A DNA stretch of 64,000 nucleotides from Lunularia cruciata (taxonomy: Eukaryota; Streptophyta; Marchantiopsida; Lunulariales; Lunulariaceae): positions 10,850,001 to 10,914,000 of the forward strand of contig OX419760.1 in NCBI GenBank assembly GCA_948567375.1, read 5' to 3'. The translations under genes were made by a program, and so were the position numbers. This document shows positions 1 to 12,463 of the stretch, in pieces (within the stretch, counting starts at the first letter, position 1; each line of letters opens with the position of its first letter). The notes beneath the pieces were generated by a model. That model saw only the letters and a list, made by a program, of their open reading frames with translations, did not search any database and was not told where the DNA came from.

Positions 1-2566
1 CAGGTTCTCTTGCCGAAGAAGATCCACATGACCCCGAATATAGCCCAACGAGCTGCATCACGCGGCAGCGCAAACCAAATTGTCATGATGTAAATTGGAT
101 GAAGTTGAAACTTCTTTATGTGATGCATTTTCCTTCTCAGCTTCTAATCCCTTAATTGCGGAAGAGTCCTTACTTCAATGCTATCACATTTGGTATACAA
201 ATCGAACGTGATCCCCTGATCCTCTAGTACTATGGAAGGAATCCCAGGCAAAATGTTTGAGAGCAAAAGTCGAAGCATTCAAGATCCTGTAGTTTAAAAA
301 GCTTTGCAGCCCATGTCCCTCGGTGTACGACATGCGGTCGCACTGAATAGTGGAGGGAAGAGCATTTGGTGCCCAACCGATGGTCTAAATTCAAGCAATT
401 CCACTGATGAGTATCTAGTACGACCTACAGTAGAGCAAGTATTGAGAAGCAACACGTACCGAAAAGAACGCCAAAAATCAGCGCAAGAAACGCGAGACAG
501 AAGTAGAGAACTGCCAACTTGCACCAATGTGGGAAGATAGGGAAAAGACAGCATGCGAGCGTCACAATAGGCACCGAGAATGAGAGAATGGTTTGCCACA
601 AGGGGCGCCGCCTTTCATAGGTCCATGCGTAAAAGGCATCATCGCCCGAGAAGCTCTGATCCTGTTTGTGATTCGGCAGCAACAGAGCAATACCATGAAT
701 GGTTGCTATCAGAAGTCATTATCGGTGAGTTAAGTCTTAAAACCTAGCAAAACAGGACCGCTGCAAAGGTCGAGTAAATTCTACAACTTCAGTTTGTGGG
801 ACTTCAGAACTACATATACAAGTTGTCAATCGTGAAGGGAAGTTCTGATGAGTAACTAATCATCAAAAATATATCTGCTTGACCTCAGCAGGGTCGGTGT
901 TGCAGAATATTCTCCAAACTTATAAGCACAAACGTATGCTCGTAAAGGAAGTAGACATGAAAAAAGTAAAACACAAAATGCTTACCTGGCAAAGTTCAAT
1001 GCGGGCAGGCCATTTTGATAGTTTCTTCTTGCCTGGACGTACAGTTCTCACAACCCTACCACATCGAAGTACGAGCTTTCGCTTCAAAAGAAGGTTTCCG
1101 AGAGTCTCTGGATCATCATCTGAAGGCCGTTCGTTCTTCAACACATCCATCACCTCGGGAAATTTATTGAGCAGCTCCACAAAGTCCTTCCCTCGAAAAT
1201 ACTCAACTCGTGCTTCGAGCAAAACAGCCCAACGAGATTCGAGCTCCTTATGCTCTCTCAGCTTATCTGCGAACCCTTTGACAGGATCCACCTCCTTCGC
1301 TGCTGCCTGGACAACGCATAGCGAGCTTCTGTAAGTGACAGGCAAAGTCTACAAAAATTGGGAGGACAACTAGCTAATACTAACCGCTGTGAGCAATTCG
1401 ACAGGCGATGGATGCATTCCTGAGCAACAGAAGGGTCTTCTGATAGAGAAACGTATGAAATACACAAATTTTGACTCATAGAGCTACTTCTTGCATATCC
1501 AGTATACTCACTATCGGTGAAATTCATTAAGAGTATTCCTTAATAAGACCGGCCCTCCGAGTAGAGATACCAAGCTATAACTTCTGTCAATGGTTGCATG
1601 CACTAAAAGTCCATCGCTCCCCTCAATGTAAAATCGTTCATATTCCGCTGGGTCGACAAGCCGCATGAAAGCTTTCTACAAAAGTATGATTACAAGTAAT
1701 CTTCTACCCAAATCTGAAGTTCAGATTTCTTTGATCTTAGATTCAGAGGTCACTGTCTATATCTCAAGTTCATATACAGTAGAGCTCAACCGGCTTGGGT
1801 ATTTAAGAATGGCACAACGATTTAACTACAGACCCAAATTACTTTGTCCTTCATCTTCGTAGTCGTAAGCTCTGTGCGAAGATGGTAACTGCGGGAAACA
1901 CGTGAAACCTTATCACAGAGTAAAGTGGAGAAAAAACTGATGCTTGATGCAAAGTCCGTGGGGCAGCTTTGATTTTAGACCCACGAGGGATTCCTATAAG
2001 GCGTCTTCCATTTGATTTTCTCCCGTGAAAATTGGAAGCATAAAGTCATGACCCAACGAGTTAAATTAACCAGTTGAGGAAAATGCATGGTCACCTCCTT
2101 GACTGCGAATTCATATCCTACCAGCATTTGACAAAATTGACACACAGTGTGCAACACACCGACTGAGGTCGACCGCAAAGCAAAAACTGGCAAGAACTAC
2201 AGAGTAATCCTCGTCAGGAACCGTTAACACCTCCGAAGCATAAGTAGTGGCCAACGTTAACCTATGATGACTTTCATCAACGCATGTATCACCTTCAGTG
2301 TGTCAAAAATTATGAACTTAAGTGACTATTAAAGCAAAATCCAGAATACAGCAGGAAACTACGATCAAAGAAGTGAATAGAAGAAAACGTGAAATGCGGA
2401 TCCAAATGATGCAGAAAAACCTTTTGGCTTTCTAACAATTAATCTCAGAGGCCACTACGACTGTAAACCTCAGCACGAGCAACAGGAGACAAATAAGAGA
2501 GGCAAGTACCTTAGTTTGCCCTGGTGCTGCTCCATCAATCCGGTCGGAAGTTTTCTTCTTAGCCAT
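1..2566 (-). CDS. SEC62: Translocation protein SEC62, 3' end outside window
   Basis: Sec62 is an ER-membrane protein that works with Sec61 and Sec63 in post-translational protein import. Four exons read on the minus strand with GT-AG borders and matching phases: 2510-2566 (19 codons from the ATG, beginning MAKKKTSDRIDG), 986-1306 (107 codons), 460-661, and 1-52, where the window edge cuts the gene. Exon 2 holds the soluble Sec62 domain (SRWAVLLEARVEYFRGKDF, later RPGKKKLSKWPARIE). Exon 3 has FYAWTYERRRPLWQ, then two membrane segments separated by FPIFPHWCK. Exon 4 gives AIFGVMWIFFGKR. This order and spacing match plant SEC62. The C-terminal tail is not visible. The start was chosen because it is the only ATG that opens the frame joined to exon 2, and phase 0 is kept at each of the first two junctions. 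No damage is seen, so I take it as an active host gene. The intron between exons 1 and 2 is about 1.2 kb and holds no recognisable element. Confidence 0.93.
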
Positions 2567-4153
2567 GAGTTACCCAATAGATAATTCCTCACCACCAGCA
2601 AAATTTCACGTCCCCTATACTTCTTCCTCCTCTCGTTACGCAATCCAATTCACGAACCTCGTGAAATCACGAACGATTGCGCTGCAAATATTCGAAGTCG
2701 CAACAAGGGCCCCTACTGTCGTGCCAATGGACTGCAGGGGTGGAGTCAACAGAACTGTTCGGAATTGTGTTGTGCTGGCTCGCCGGCTAAGCACTCGATC
2801 TGCCCTGCCTACTGCCAGGTCTTCCTCTCGTCCTTTCTCGAAGAGTTTAACAAACGTCAAGAATACTGGCCAAGGAAGGTTAGTCCTGTACGCAGTCTTT
2901 GCTTCCTTCTCAACCGCGTATCGGTGAACATCAACCCCGTACCAGAGCATTTTCACGTGAGTCGAATAACAACGGAAACAATCATACCTAAGGCATCTCC
3001 AACGCAACATGGTAAAATAAAAAATTGTTAGTTTATCAATTGTTTCCGTTTTGCTCTAAATTCTTTCCACTTGTTTGTTCCAAAACGGTAAATATTATAT
3101 CGGGGAGTAAGAAAACGTTTATTTCTCATGGTGAATTTGGGAAATATATCGGACACTTTATAATTTGACAAGTTTTCTACCTTGTTAAAGTAATGTTTGG
3201 TTGGCATGAATTCCATGAATTCATTGCCATTTGTAATTGTTTGAATCAACATAACAAAAAGGAATTGAAAGGGTCGGAATTGAATCTGTTTGCGGAGGAA
3301 GTCAAGAAGTGTTGTTGTGGCATCCCACCCCAATCATTCCATCCAAGACTGAATTCGCGTATCCCTGGGAGGTAACTTCGATGACTATGAACATGTTCAC
3401 CTTGTGCGAAATTTGCTCCATATCTCCCCAAGATCTTACAGTTGGTACTGGTCAAAAAGGACTATGCCTTATGGAGTTCAATCTGTTCTCATTTCAACCA
3501 AGCACGTCTTGAGCTATCAAATGTGAGACCATTTCGTTTATTGGAGTTGAAATGAGCCATTCAACAAAAATTGATTGATATTCACAAAAAGACGTTTGGG
3601 AATATCATCCTCGTAGGCATCATAAAGAATCAAATAAAAAATTATCATTGTTTCCATTACAACGGTTACAGGTGTAATCTAGAAACAGTAGAATGAGCGT
3701 CTGTACCACTCTTTACTTCCTACCATTGAGTGCGCGAATCTTCAAACTTTAAACCCTATACCACTTGCAAAACGTTAGTGAGAAGGTATATGTAGTGAAG
3801 GTATATTCGGCGTGGATTGAAAATGAAAGTAACGGCGTATTTGTTGTTATTGCACGGCCAACTTATCTCCTGATATACCATGTTGATGTGGAAATGCTCT
3901 TAACGGAAGACCGACCAAGACTAAAGATACAAGAAGAATGTAAAAGAACTAGCATATGTAAACAAAATGAGAATAAAATAAATTGAAAAACGTAAAGGGG
4001 GATAAAATATCTGATTATGGTCGTTATCCATGAATGAAGAAACAAAACTAAGTAGGTTCTGCAATGAAAAACACTACACAACCGGTTTTGGATAATGGTT
4101 CCTCTAAAATTTCATTATAAAAGGAACAGCCCGCAATTGCTCCTTTTCCTTCA
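2567..4153. other. Upstream region of SEC62, no gene seen
   Basis: This stretch holds the SEC62 5' UTR and promoter and then AT-rich sequence up to the copia LTR. Open frames of about 120 codons exist on both strands next to the SEC62 start, but they resemble no protein family I know and overlap the SEC62 start itself. I see no RNA gene and no transposon ends. Confidence 0.5.
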
Positions 4154-4648
4154 TGATTAGAACCTTTCTTCCTAGTCTTTGAAGTAGATGGTCTATCCTC
4201 AATCATTCGGGCTTTTGATGTATCAGACATCCTAGCACTCAACTTTCCTAGTCTCACGGAGCAGACAATCTTGATTGCACATAACAATACTTAACTCACA
4301 CTCTCTCAAAGGCTTCAAAGGTAATACACACCAATTCACTCATGTAGCACTAATAGTCTCCAACATTAAGATAGCACAAAGCACTCCTGAAGATGATTTT
4401 AGGCAGCTTAGAGCTTCATGAAATGCTATAGGTTGGTGTTGGGAATCACCCGTGTAGAAAAACTTACAAAAACAAGAGATGAAAGCACTCTTATATACAC
4501 TAGAAAAAATCCTAGGTGGTTGCTTTGCATAACTCTAATTAGGGTTGCACTGCACATTACCCTAAATATCTAGCAGAGCTTCTAGAGGAATGTAACAAAG
4601 CCCTAAAAGTAGAGAAGTCACTAAACTAGAGATTAACTAAATTTAACA
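4154..4648 (-). repeat. 3' LTR of copia element A
   Basis: Read on the minus strand the LTR opens TGTTAAATTTAG at 4648, just after a short purine stretch (ATATGGGAG), and closes at 4154 with a sequence ending ATCA. Both ends match the LTR of element B and the solo LTR at 39663-40202. Its last part contains the codons for the Gag start (MSDTSKARMIEDRPS), as in the sister copies. Confidence 0.85.
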
Positions 4649-7240
4649 CTCCCATATAATGAGAGTTTAGGACAATTTCCATTTCTACTACACATATCAT
4701 GTGTTTATCTTTAGGTAGTGCTTTTGTAAACACATCTGTTGTCATCTCTTGTGTAGGACAATAAACTAACTTCACAACATTCTCCTTTTCTTTCTCCTCT
4801 ACAAATCTTCTTCTAATCTCAATGTGCTTAGTCCTTGGGTGATGTACAGGATGTTTGTTGAGTGCTATACTTCATGTATTGTCACAATACAATGTAGTAG
4901 GACTTTCCTGCTCAAAACCCAACTCCTTAAGAAGTCTCTTGTTCTAGATGACTTCTTCAATAGTATTTGAGGCAACCATAAATTCTACCTAAGTAGTAAA
5001 CAATGCAACATATGTTTGTTGTTTACTACTCCTGCTGATTGCTCCACCACTAAGCATGATTACATATCCACTAGTTGATCTACTATTATTTGTGTCATCT
5101 CCCTAACTAGCATCTGTATATGCTTCAAGTTTAGAAGCAAGTATGTTCCCTTGCTTTCTATACTCCAAGAATGCATCTTGAGTACCCTTTAAGTACCTGA
5201 ATACTCTCTTTATACCTTTCCAATGTACTTGTGCAGGGTCGCTAGTATAAATAGCTAGTGCTCCCACTGCATTGCATATATTTGGTCTAGTACAAACCAT
5301 GATAAACATCAAAGAACCAAGGGCACTCTAATGCAACACTTTGTCATAGAGATTCACCTCCCCATCTATGATTCTATTGTGCTTCCACTCCATATCAAGA
5401 GGTGTAGAGACAAGATTCAACTCTGTCATCTGATACTTAGCTAGTATGGATCTCACATATTGTAGTTGCTCTGTTAGGATCCAGATCCATCCTGCTTCTC
5501 TGTCTTTGCTCACTTTGATTCCCAAAATGAGTTTTACAGGACCAAGGATAGTCATTTCAAAAATAGACCACAAGAAATCTATCACTCGTTTGATAGATTC
5601 ACCATTCCACAATAGTAATAGATCATCTACATATACAGTTATGTATACATCATCTCTAGTATACACACTCATGTTAGAATCTACTCGTTTGAAATCCTGC
5701 TCTCTCAAGTATGAGTCCAGTTTCTCATACCAGGCTTTAGGAGCTTGCTTAAGACCATATAAAGCCTTCTTAAGCAAGCATACTTTTCCTTTGCCTTTAG
5801 TATATCCATCTAGAACATCCATGTAAATAGACTCTCTCAAATCTCCATTGAGAAAGGTTGTTTTCACATCTAACTGCTCCACTTCCCAATCTCCCTCTAC
5901 TGCAAGAGCTAGAAGCATGCAAAAAGATCCATACTTGGCAACAAATGCAAAAACTTTTGAATAATCTATCAATGCTTTTTGATTGAAGCCCTTTGCAACA
6001 AGTATTGCCTTGTACTTCAAGATCTCATTCTCAGCTCCATGTTTGACCCTAAAATTTATAGCCAATTACTTTCCTACCTGGTGACAAATCAGCTAGTACC
6101 CATGTACCATTAGTCTAAAGAGACTTCTTCTCTTTAGCTACAGCCAACTTCCATTGACTCAAATTTGGTCTGAGCATAGATTGCTATAAAGTGTCTAGAT
6201 CACAATCTTCATGATAGATGTAATATTCATCTAACATCTCTTTTGATAGAAAGCCAAGTCTATCAAGAGGTTTTCTATCCTTCTATGATCTTCTTGGCTC
6301 TAGGCCCAAAAGTTTCATGTCATCTCTTGACATCTCATGAATCTCACTCAAAGATTTTGCTTCTGCAGTTTGCTTTTGGGAGTCATCCTCTATAGTATTA
6401 AAATCAGAAACCACCATCTATATAGGCCTTGTGATCCTTTTGTACACCTTCAGACTCTCCTTTGGTGAACCATCAACTTCAGGTAGAGATTGCTCTTCTG
6501 ATGATTGATATGAAAAACTGACTTTGCAGCTTGGAAAGATAGGTTGACCAGGCTGATCAAACTGATCAGTTTGCTTCTGCAACTCATCATTGTTCTCACT
6601 CCAAGTCCTCAATTCATCAAGGAGTACATCTCTACTTCTGATGATCTGTCCAGACTTAGGATTTTATAGAAGATATCCTTTCAATCCCTCTTCATATCTT
6701 ACAAAAAGCATTCTCTTAGCCTTCTTTGTGAACTTCCTCCTTTGCTCCTTAGGAATATGAACATAAGTAGGACATCCAACAAATTTCAGAGCTAAAAGAT
6801 TAGGTTTCTTACTACTCCAACATTCTTTAGGAGTTCTTCCTTGCAATGATGTGGTACCATTGATATTTCTAAGGAAATTTGCAGTGTTAATTACAACACC
6901 CCAAAACTTTCTCTCCAACTTGGCATGTTGAAGCATGGCCAATGCTTTGTCCACCAATGTCCTATTCAACCTTTTTTCCATTCCATTTTGTGCAGGATTG
7001 TCTCTAGCAGTATAGTCAAGGAGAATTCCTTTCTTTGATAGAAAAGAGATGAATTCCTCATTCCTATACTCTCTACCTCCATCTGTTCTCAATTGCTTGA
7101 CTCTCTTTGTGGTATGCAACTCAGCCATGGCTACAAACTTCTAGAATTTTTACAACACTTCATCCTTGCTTTTCATGAGATAGAAAAAGCTCTTTCTACC
7201 GTAATCATCCACAACGGAAATATAGTAGGCTGCTCCACTC
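4649..7240 (-). pseudogene. copia pol remnant (INT-RT-RNase H) of element A
   Basis: The minus strand codes for the second half of a copia integrase (RTDGGREYRNEEF, NPAQNGM, then RLNRTLVDKALAM; about 6664-7128), reverse transcriptase (LDVKTTFLNGDLRE, YGLKQAPKAWYEK, TVYVDDLLLL; 5328-6065) and the RNase H region (about 4700-5310). The blocks lie in different frames and are separated by stops, so no polyprotein can be made. The TPQQNGVAE signature with the third integrase acid is damaged (AQNGMEKR). RT keeps YVDD. It is collinear with element B. Confidence 0.88.
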
Positions 7241-7665
7241 TGTAAAAGACCGAATCTGAGGAGAGAAATAGGAGAATGGAAACTTACATTGGGACACTTG
7301 AATGAGGGAAAAATCAGAATGCCTAGCATGAGCTTTGGCTTTGGTATTTATAGGTAGCATACAAGGCCCTTGAGAAGCTTCTCAAGAAGCTTCCTCAAGC
7401 CACTTTCTTAGAGTGCAAGCCAAGTTAACTAGGAAGCTTCTCAAGAAGCTTCCTTCTAGAAGCCGTGTACTTGGCGTGCAAGCTAAGCTAGTTGGAAGCT
7501 TCTAGAAGCTTCCTTCTAGAAGCTACCTGCTTAGGGTGCAAGTTAACTAGTTGGGAAGCTTCCCAAGAAGCTTTTTAGATGCTTCTAGAATATTCTAGGC
7601 TATTTTGTCTTATTCTCTACTTCATAAGCCCGACTAACTTCGTCATTGAACTCCATATTGTTACA
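7241..7665 (-). repeat. 3' LTR of element E
   Basis: 425 bp, TGTAAAAG...TTACA on the plus strand, with inverted TG/CA ends. It matches 12464-12872 along its length, apart from the loss of part of the repeat array in the other copy. It contains TATAAATA on the minus strand (7345-7352) and an array of heat-shock-type motifs upstream of it. Confidence 0.93.
7345..7595 (-). promoter_or_regulatory. Heat-shock-element array plus TATA box in element E LTR
   Basis: On the minus (element sense) strand a TATAAATA box lies at 7345-7352. Upstream of it, between 7374 and 7595, GAAGCTTC occurs at 7374, 7386, 7433, 7445 and 7555, and TTCTAGAA at 7454. Two uninterrupted nGAAnnTTCn-type sites are present: 7495-7512 (GAAGCTTCTAGAAGCTTC) with a further TTCTAGAA at 7514-7521, and 7583-7595 (TTCTAGAATATTC). 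Alternating GAA/TTC at 2-base gaps is the binding site of heat-shock factors. The motifs sit in repeat units of about 60 bp beginning near GTGCAAG. Heat-driven transcription is inferred by analogy with heat-activated plant copia LTRs. Confidence 0.7.
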
Positions 7666-7682
7666 TATTCCCCCGCCGCTAG
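7666..7682 (-). other. Polypurine tract of element E
   Basis: On the minus strand the sequence just before the 3' LTR reads AGCGGCGGGGGAATA, directly followed by TGTAACA. This is the usual plus-strand primer site. It also forms the last codons of the chromodomain reading frame. Confidence 0.75.
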
Positions 7683-10600
7683 TTGGTGATGTCCTCGTTG
7701 CCAATGAAGCTTCGAATTCCTTGATGGCCATCTGTGCATTTTGGAGGTGAGAAAGAGGTTCCCATGTGGCATCATGAAAGGGATACCCTTTCCAAAGGAC
7801 CTTGTACTCCGTATATTGGCGACGGCCTCGTTGAATATGGCGACATGCAAAGATACGATCAACTTCGTACTCCTCATGATCATTGATAGGGACAGGAAGA
7901 GGGGGAGGTTGGACTCAAGAGGAAAAGGAAGAGGGGTTAGGAACAAAGGGTTTCAACTTGGAAACATGAAAGACAGGATGGATACGCATGTGACAAGGTA
8001 AGGCAAGTCGATAAGCAACAAGAGAGATAATGTGGGTGATATCAAAGGATCCTATCCAATTAGGAGCAAGTTTACAAACTTGGGTATCAAGTGGGAGAGG
8101 GAGGTTACTAGAGGATAACATGACTTTATCACCAACTTCAAAGGTGAGATCACGACGATGATGGTCCGCATATTGTTTTTGGCGATTCTGAGCAACAGGG
8201 AGGTGAGATTTGGCTTGTTGGAGAGATTGGGATATAGTGGTCAAGAATGTAGAAGTATGAGGAACCTGAGAGTGAGGGGGAGCAAGAAGAGAATCTGGAA
8301 TAAGCGGATCTTGGCCAAAATTGAGAAAGAAGGGAGAAAATCTAGTGCTTGCCTCTTTGGAATTGTTGTAGGCAAATTCTACAACTGCAAGACATTCATC
8401 CTAGTTGGTATGGTGGACATTGACAAAGGCCCGCAACATATCCTCCAATGTACGATTGGTGCGTTTGGTTTGTCTATCAGTTTGAGGATGATAGGCCGTG
8501 GACAAAGCAAGCTTGGTGCCGAGTATCTGGAAGAGTGCTTGCCAAAACTTCTCGGTAAATCGAGGATCACGGTTGGAGATGAGTACACGTGGTATCCCAT
8601 GATGCTTGAAGACATTGTTGAAGTAGATGTACGCTAAGGTTGGAGCATCCACGGTATCACAAGTTGGTGCCAAGTGGATTTGCTTACTAAGCTTATCCAC
8701 AAACACCACAATGGCGGTGTGTCCTTGTTTTGCCTTTGGCAAGGATGTGATGAGATCCAAGCTCACATGCTCCCAACAAGCGGATGGAATGGCAAGTAGT
8801 TGAAGGATTCCACTTAGCTTCTGGTTGCTAGCCTTGTTCCATTGGCAACTCTCACATGACCGGACAAAGTCTCAAACATCTCGTGTCATGTTGGGCCACC
8901 ACCATTGGCGTTGGAGGGTGCCCAAGGTCTTGTCCACTCCCATGTGACCAGCTATTGGTAAATCATGGGCCTCTTGAAGGCGCACAAGTCAAAGATCACC
9001 TTTGGCTGGAACATAGATTTGGTCTGCATGGAATAAAAGGCCTTCCTTGAAGGAGAAGGTGTTGTACTCCTTGTTGTGTGTTGTCAAATGACCTTGTACC
9101 ATTTGGAAGAAGGGATCTGGTTGTAGAGCTGATTGAAACTCATTATGGACCTTAGGGTCAATGGACACCGTTGTAATTGCCGCTGTGATGAGAGGAAGAT
9201 CCTTCAAATCAGGTTGTCGTGATAGAGCATTGGAGATGACATGGAACCGACTTGGTTTTTACTCAAGTTTGATGTCAAAAAATTGGAGTTTCTCTTCCCA
9301 TTGATGATGCAGACTCTTCATGTGCTCCAAGTGTAAGGTCTGCAACAATGGTTTGTGATCAGTTCGCATGTTCACTTGTTTCTCCAAGAGATAATGCCTC
9401 CATACCTTGGTGGCATATACCATTGCAAGTTGTTCCTGATCTCGAGCAGAGTAATTTCTTTCAGCTATATTTAGTCGGCAAGACACAAAGGCAATAGGAT
9501 GTAGTCCATCTGGAAATTCCTGTTGCAACACAACTCCAATTGCAAAGTTAGAAGCATCAAAATCAACCACACAAGGTAGTTGAGGATCATATGGTTGAAG
9601 AATAGGTCTTGAAGACACCATATGCTTTAACTTCTGAAATGCTTCTTCATGCTTGGTGGTCCACTGGAAGCTCGAGTTCTTTCCCAAGAGGTCAATCAAT
9701 GGTGCAGCCACATGAGCATAATAGTGGATGAACCGTCGATAAAAACTGGCCAATCCATTGAATGCTCGTAGATTTGTAGCATCCTTTGGGGTAGGCCAAT
9801 CAGTAATGGCCTTGATCTTCTCTTCTTCCATCTTGATCCCCTCTGATGAGATCTTATGACCCAAGAAGGTAACCTCCTTCTGCCAAAAAGCACACTTTGA
9901 CTTCTTGCAATAAAATTTCCACTATTGTAGTCGTCTTAGGACTTCTCGTACATGATTCATGTGTTCTGCCTCTATCCTGCTATAGATTAGGATATCATCT
10001 AAGAACACCACCATGGACCGATCCAATAGTCCCTCTAACACTTGATGCATCTGATCAATGAAGACTGCTGGAGTATTAGTGAGTCCGAAAGGTAGAACTC
10101 TCCATCAAAATGTCCATACCTTGTACGAAAAGCAGTCTTTTGCATGTCCTCTCCTTCAATAGGAATTAGCCAATAGCCGCTATGAAGATCCAGCTTGGAA
10201 AAGTAGCGTGCTCCACTTAGTTGATCAAGCAGGTCATCGATCCGAGGCAAGGGATATGCATTCTTCACGGTTTGCTTATTGAGTCCATGATAATCAATAC
10301 AGAAACAAAGTCCTCCATCCTTCTTTGGAACAAATAGTACCGGTGCTCCCCAAGGAGAGGTACTATGTCATATGAAATCCTTCTCCAACAACTCTGTAAG
10401 TGTTGTTCGCAACTCCTCCAACTCCTTTGGTGAGAGCCGATAGATTGGTCTACTCACTAGAGTACTCCCTGGCAATAACTTGATCTTGAAGGGCATACCT
10501 CGATCGGAGGGTAATTCCTTTGGCAAATCATCCAGAAACACATCTGCAAACTCTTGAACTATTCGATCAACCATTGCTTGATACGGCACTTGGCCCTCCT

Positions 10601-11280
10601 CAGATTGTTCTTGTGCAATCGGCTTGATCCACACCGCAAATACAGACTTATCTTCCTCCAAAGCTTGCTCTATGGCTGCTTCATTAACAAACTTCCCTTC
10701 TAGGGACTCATCTCTCTTCCAAGCTTGCTCCATGGTTGCCTTCTTGGCAAACTTCCCATCTTGGGACTCCTCTCCTTTCCAGATTTTCTCTATGGCTACC
10801 TTCTCAACAAACTTCCCATCTTGGGACTGACTATTCTTAGGTGTCTTACTCAGAGATGCCAAACAACCTAATCGGAAATTCCTACCTTGGTGTTGTACTT
10901 GAATTTGGCGTCGGGTCCAATCAAATTGAATCTTATGACGTTCAAGCCAAGGTAGACCCAGAATGATATCATAGTGTAGAGGTGCCACTACAAAGCTCAT
11001 ACACTCCAAATACTTCTTCCCAATCTTGAAGGTAACAGGATGCGAGGTGCGGAATGCAGAACCTTTTCTACCATCCGCCATCATCAAACTGCTTCCAATC
11101 ACTGCTTGATAGGAATACCCAATTCCTTTGCTACTTGCATAGACATGCAATTCTTTGAACTTCCAAAATCAACCAAAATTCTACAACCCCGATTAGATAT
11201 CATACCTTGCAAGTGAAGCAAACTTGCATAGGTCAAGCCTTCAATCCCATTGGAACTAATCAAGCTCCCAGTAGGTGGCT
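7666..11280 (-). pseudogene. gypsy pol of element E: PR-RT-RNase H-INT-chromodomain, decayed
   Basis: Minus-strand order: retropepsin region ending YDIILGLPWLERHKI (about 10.37-11.15 kb), RT ([20 protein letters not shown], 10035-10268), RNase H (9259-9864, FDASNFAIGVVLQQEF), zinc-binding and core integrase (8401-9207), integrase C-terminus (VGDKVMLSSSNLPLP) and a chromodomain at about 7680-7905 (EYEVDRIFACRH, EYKVLWKGYPFHDATWEP). Frameshifts and stops separate the blocks. Two integrase catalytic acids are changed: the usual SDRD reads SNRD and QTERTNRT reads QTKRTNRT. Both are G-to-A changes on the coding strand, so the enzyme would be dead. The chromodomain ends in the polypurine tract, as in other chromoviruses. 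A chromodomain would tether integration to modified histone H3. Confidence 0.9.
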
Positions 11281-12192
11281 CAAAATCTCCTACTGGGATT
11301 CTTTGTTTCCCTGATCATTCTGCTCCACAACCTCCACTTGGGCAACTTGTCAAGGTCGTCCATTCTTGAGTGGACATTCAGCAATGCGATGCCCCAACTA
11401 GCAACAATAAAAACAACCACCATTTTGCCGTAGTTTCTCCTTGTCTTCCATGCCCAATGGCCTTTGTTGAATTGCATCAATCTCCATTGGTGCCAGCTCC
11501 TCCACTTGTGTGTAGTGTATTGGTAGGCTTTGTGGGGGTCGAGGTCGAGACAAAGTTGTTGCCACCAAGGAATCAAAATGTTTGGCCAACCGCATGGCTT
11601 CCTCCAAGTGTTGTGGCTCTCGCATGGTTACCTCTAATTTGGTTGCCTTCAAGCCCCTCATGAATCGATCCAGAGCTTCACCTTCCAAAATATCTAGAAT
11701 TTGCATGATGGTGTTTTGGAACTGCGTGATGTAACTTCTTATAGAGCTAATCTGTTTCAACTCTGCCAACTTATCCAGTGCAGCTCGTGTGGCATTTATA
11801 GCTTGGAACCGACTGATTATTGCGCTCTTGAATTCTGCCCATGTCAAGATCGGTGCAACCATTTGTCATTCGGCTTGCTCCACTCGGAATCTCCACCATA
11901 GCTTTGCTGCTCCATCCAATTGGCTAGAAGCCAAGAGAATCTGTTTTTGCTCATCTTGTAGATTGGTAGCTTCAAAATAACGTTCACAATCAAACACAAA
12001 ATTCTCCATTGCACTCGGGAGATTCTTGCCTTCAAATACCTTGGGTTTAGGGAATCTGATCTGATCTTCTCCTTCTCGAATTGGTACTCTCTCCACTTGC
12101 TCTTGTTGTCAAAGATCTCGTTCATCCAACAATCAAGTGAGGTGCTCAATTTGTTGTTGCATAGCAAGGATAACATCAGGTATTGCCGCCAT
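11281..12192 (-). pseudogene. gag of element E, broken
   Basis: The minus strand begins MAAIPDVILAMQQQ at 12192. It continues through a capsid-type region (FEGKNLPSAMENFVFDCERY, LDGAAKLWWR, then FKSAIISRFQAI) to a single CX2CX4HX4C zinc knuckle near 11.4 kb. In-frame stops interrupt it, including one inside the knuckle (CFYCC, stop, LGHRIAEC), best explained as CAG to TAG. The family fits plant chromovirus Gag. It packages element RNA in working copies. Confidence 0.85.
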
Positions 12193-12450
12193 GGTTGCTC
12201 CTCTATCACACCACTCCCAATCAATCTAATTTATTAACACATAGAAACAGCACGTCCACCGTTCTCCATAAGTTACAGCCGGAAGTACCAAGGGTTCCTC
12301 ATATATGGTGATCATATGCAGAAAATCTTGTCTAAAGTGTGAGGTGATGAACTGTGTGAAACAATGCTTGGGTAGTATTAGGACGCAAAAAATCCAATGG
12401 TTTGGTGGAAGTGGATTTGGTGGTCCATAAATTCCATCCATCCCATTCCT

Positions 12451-12462
12451 GCTCTGATACCA
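12451..12462 (-). other. Primer-binding site (initiator tRNA-Met) of element E
   Basis: Minus strand TGGTATCAGAGC, one base downstream of the 5' LTR end at 12464. This is the exact complement of the 3' end of plant initiator tRNA-Met, the usual primer of plant gypsy elements. Confidence 0.92.
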
Positions 12463-12463
12463 A

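Larger units (their letters stand above)
4154..7240 (-). mobile_element. Truncated Ty1/copia element A
   Basis: This is the 3' half of a copia element on the minus strand: part of integrase, reverse transcriptase, RNase H and the 3' LTR. It is closely related to element B at 30.8-35.6 kb, with the same protein blocks and the same LTR ends. Its upstream half (Gag, protease, first part of integrase, 5' LTR) is missing. The element stops in the middle of the integrase core at 7240, where the LTR of gypsy element E begins, and does not resume on the far side of E. Confidence 0.88.

Noticed and set aside
2565-2927. 120-codon open frame on the plus strand overlapping the SEC62 start
   Set aside because: No family resemblance. 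It overlaps the SEC62 ATG antisense and is explained as a shadow of GC-richer promoter sequence.
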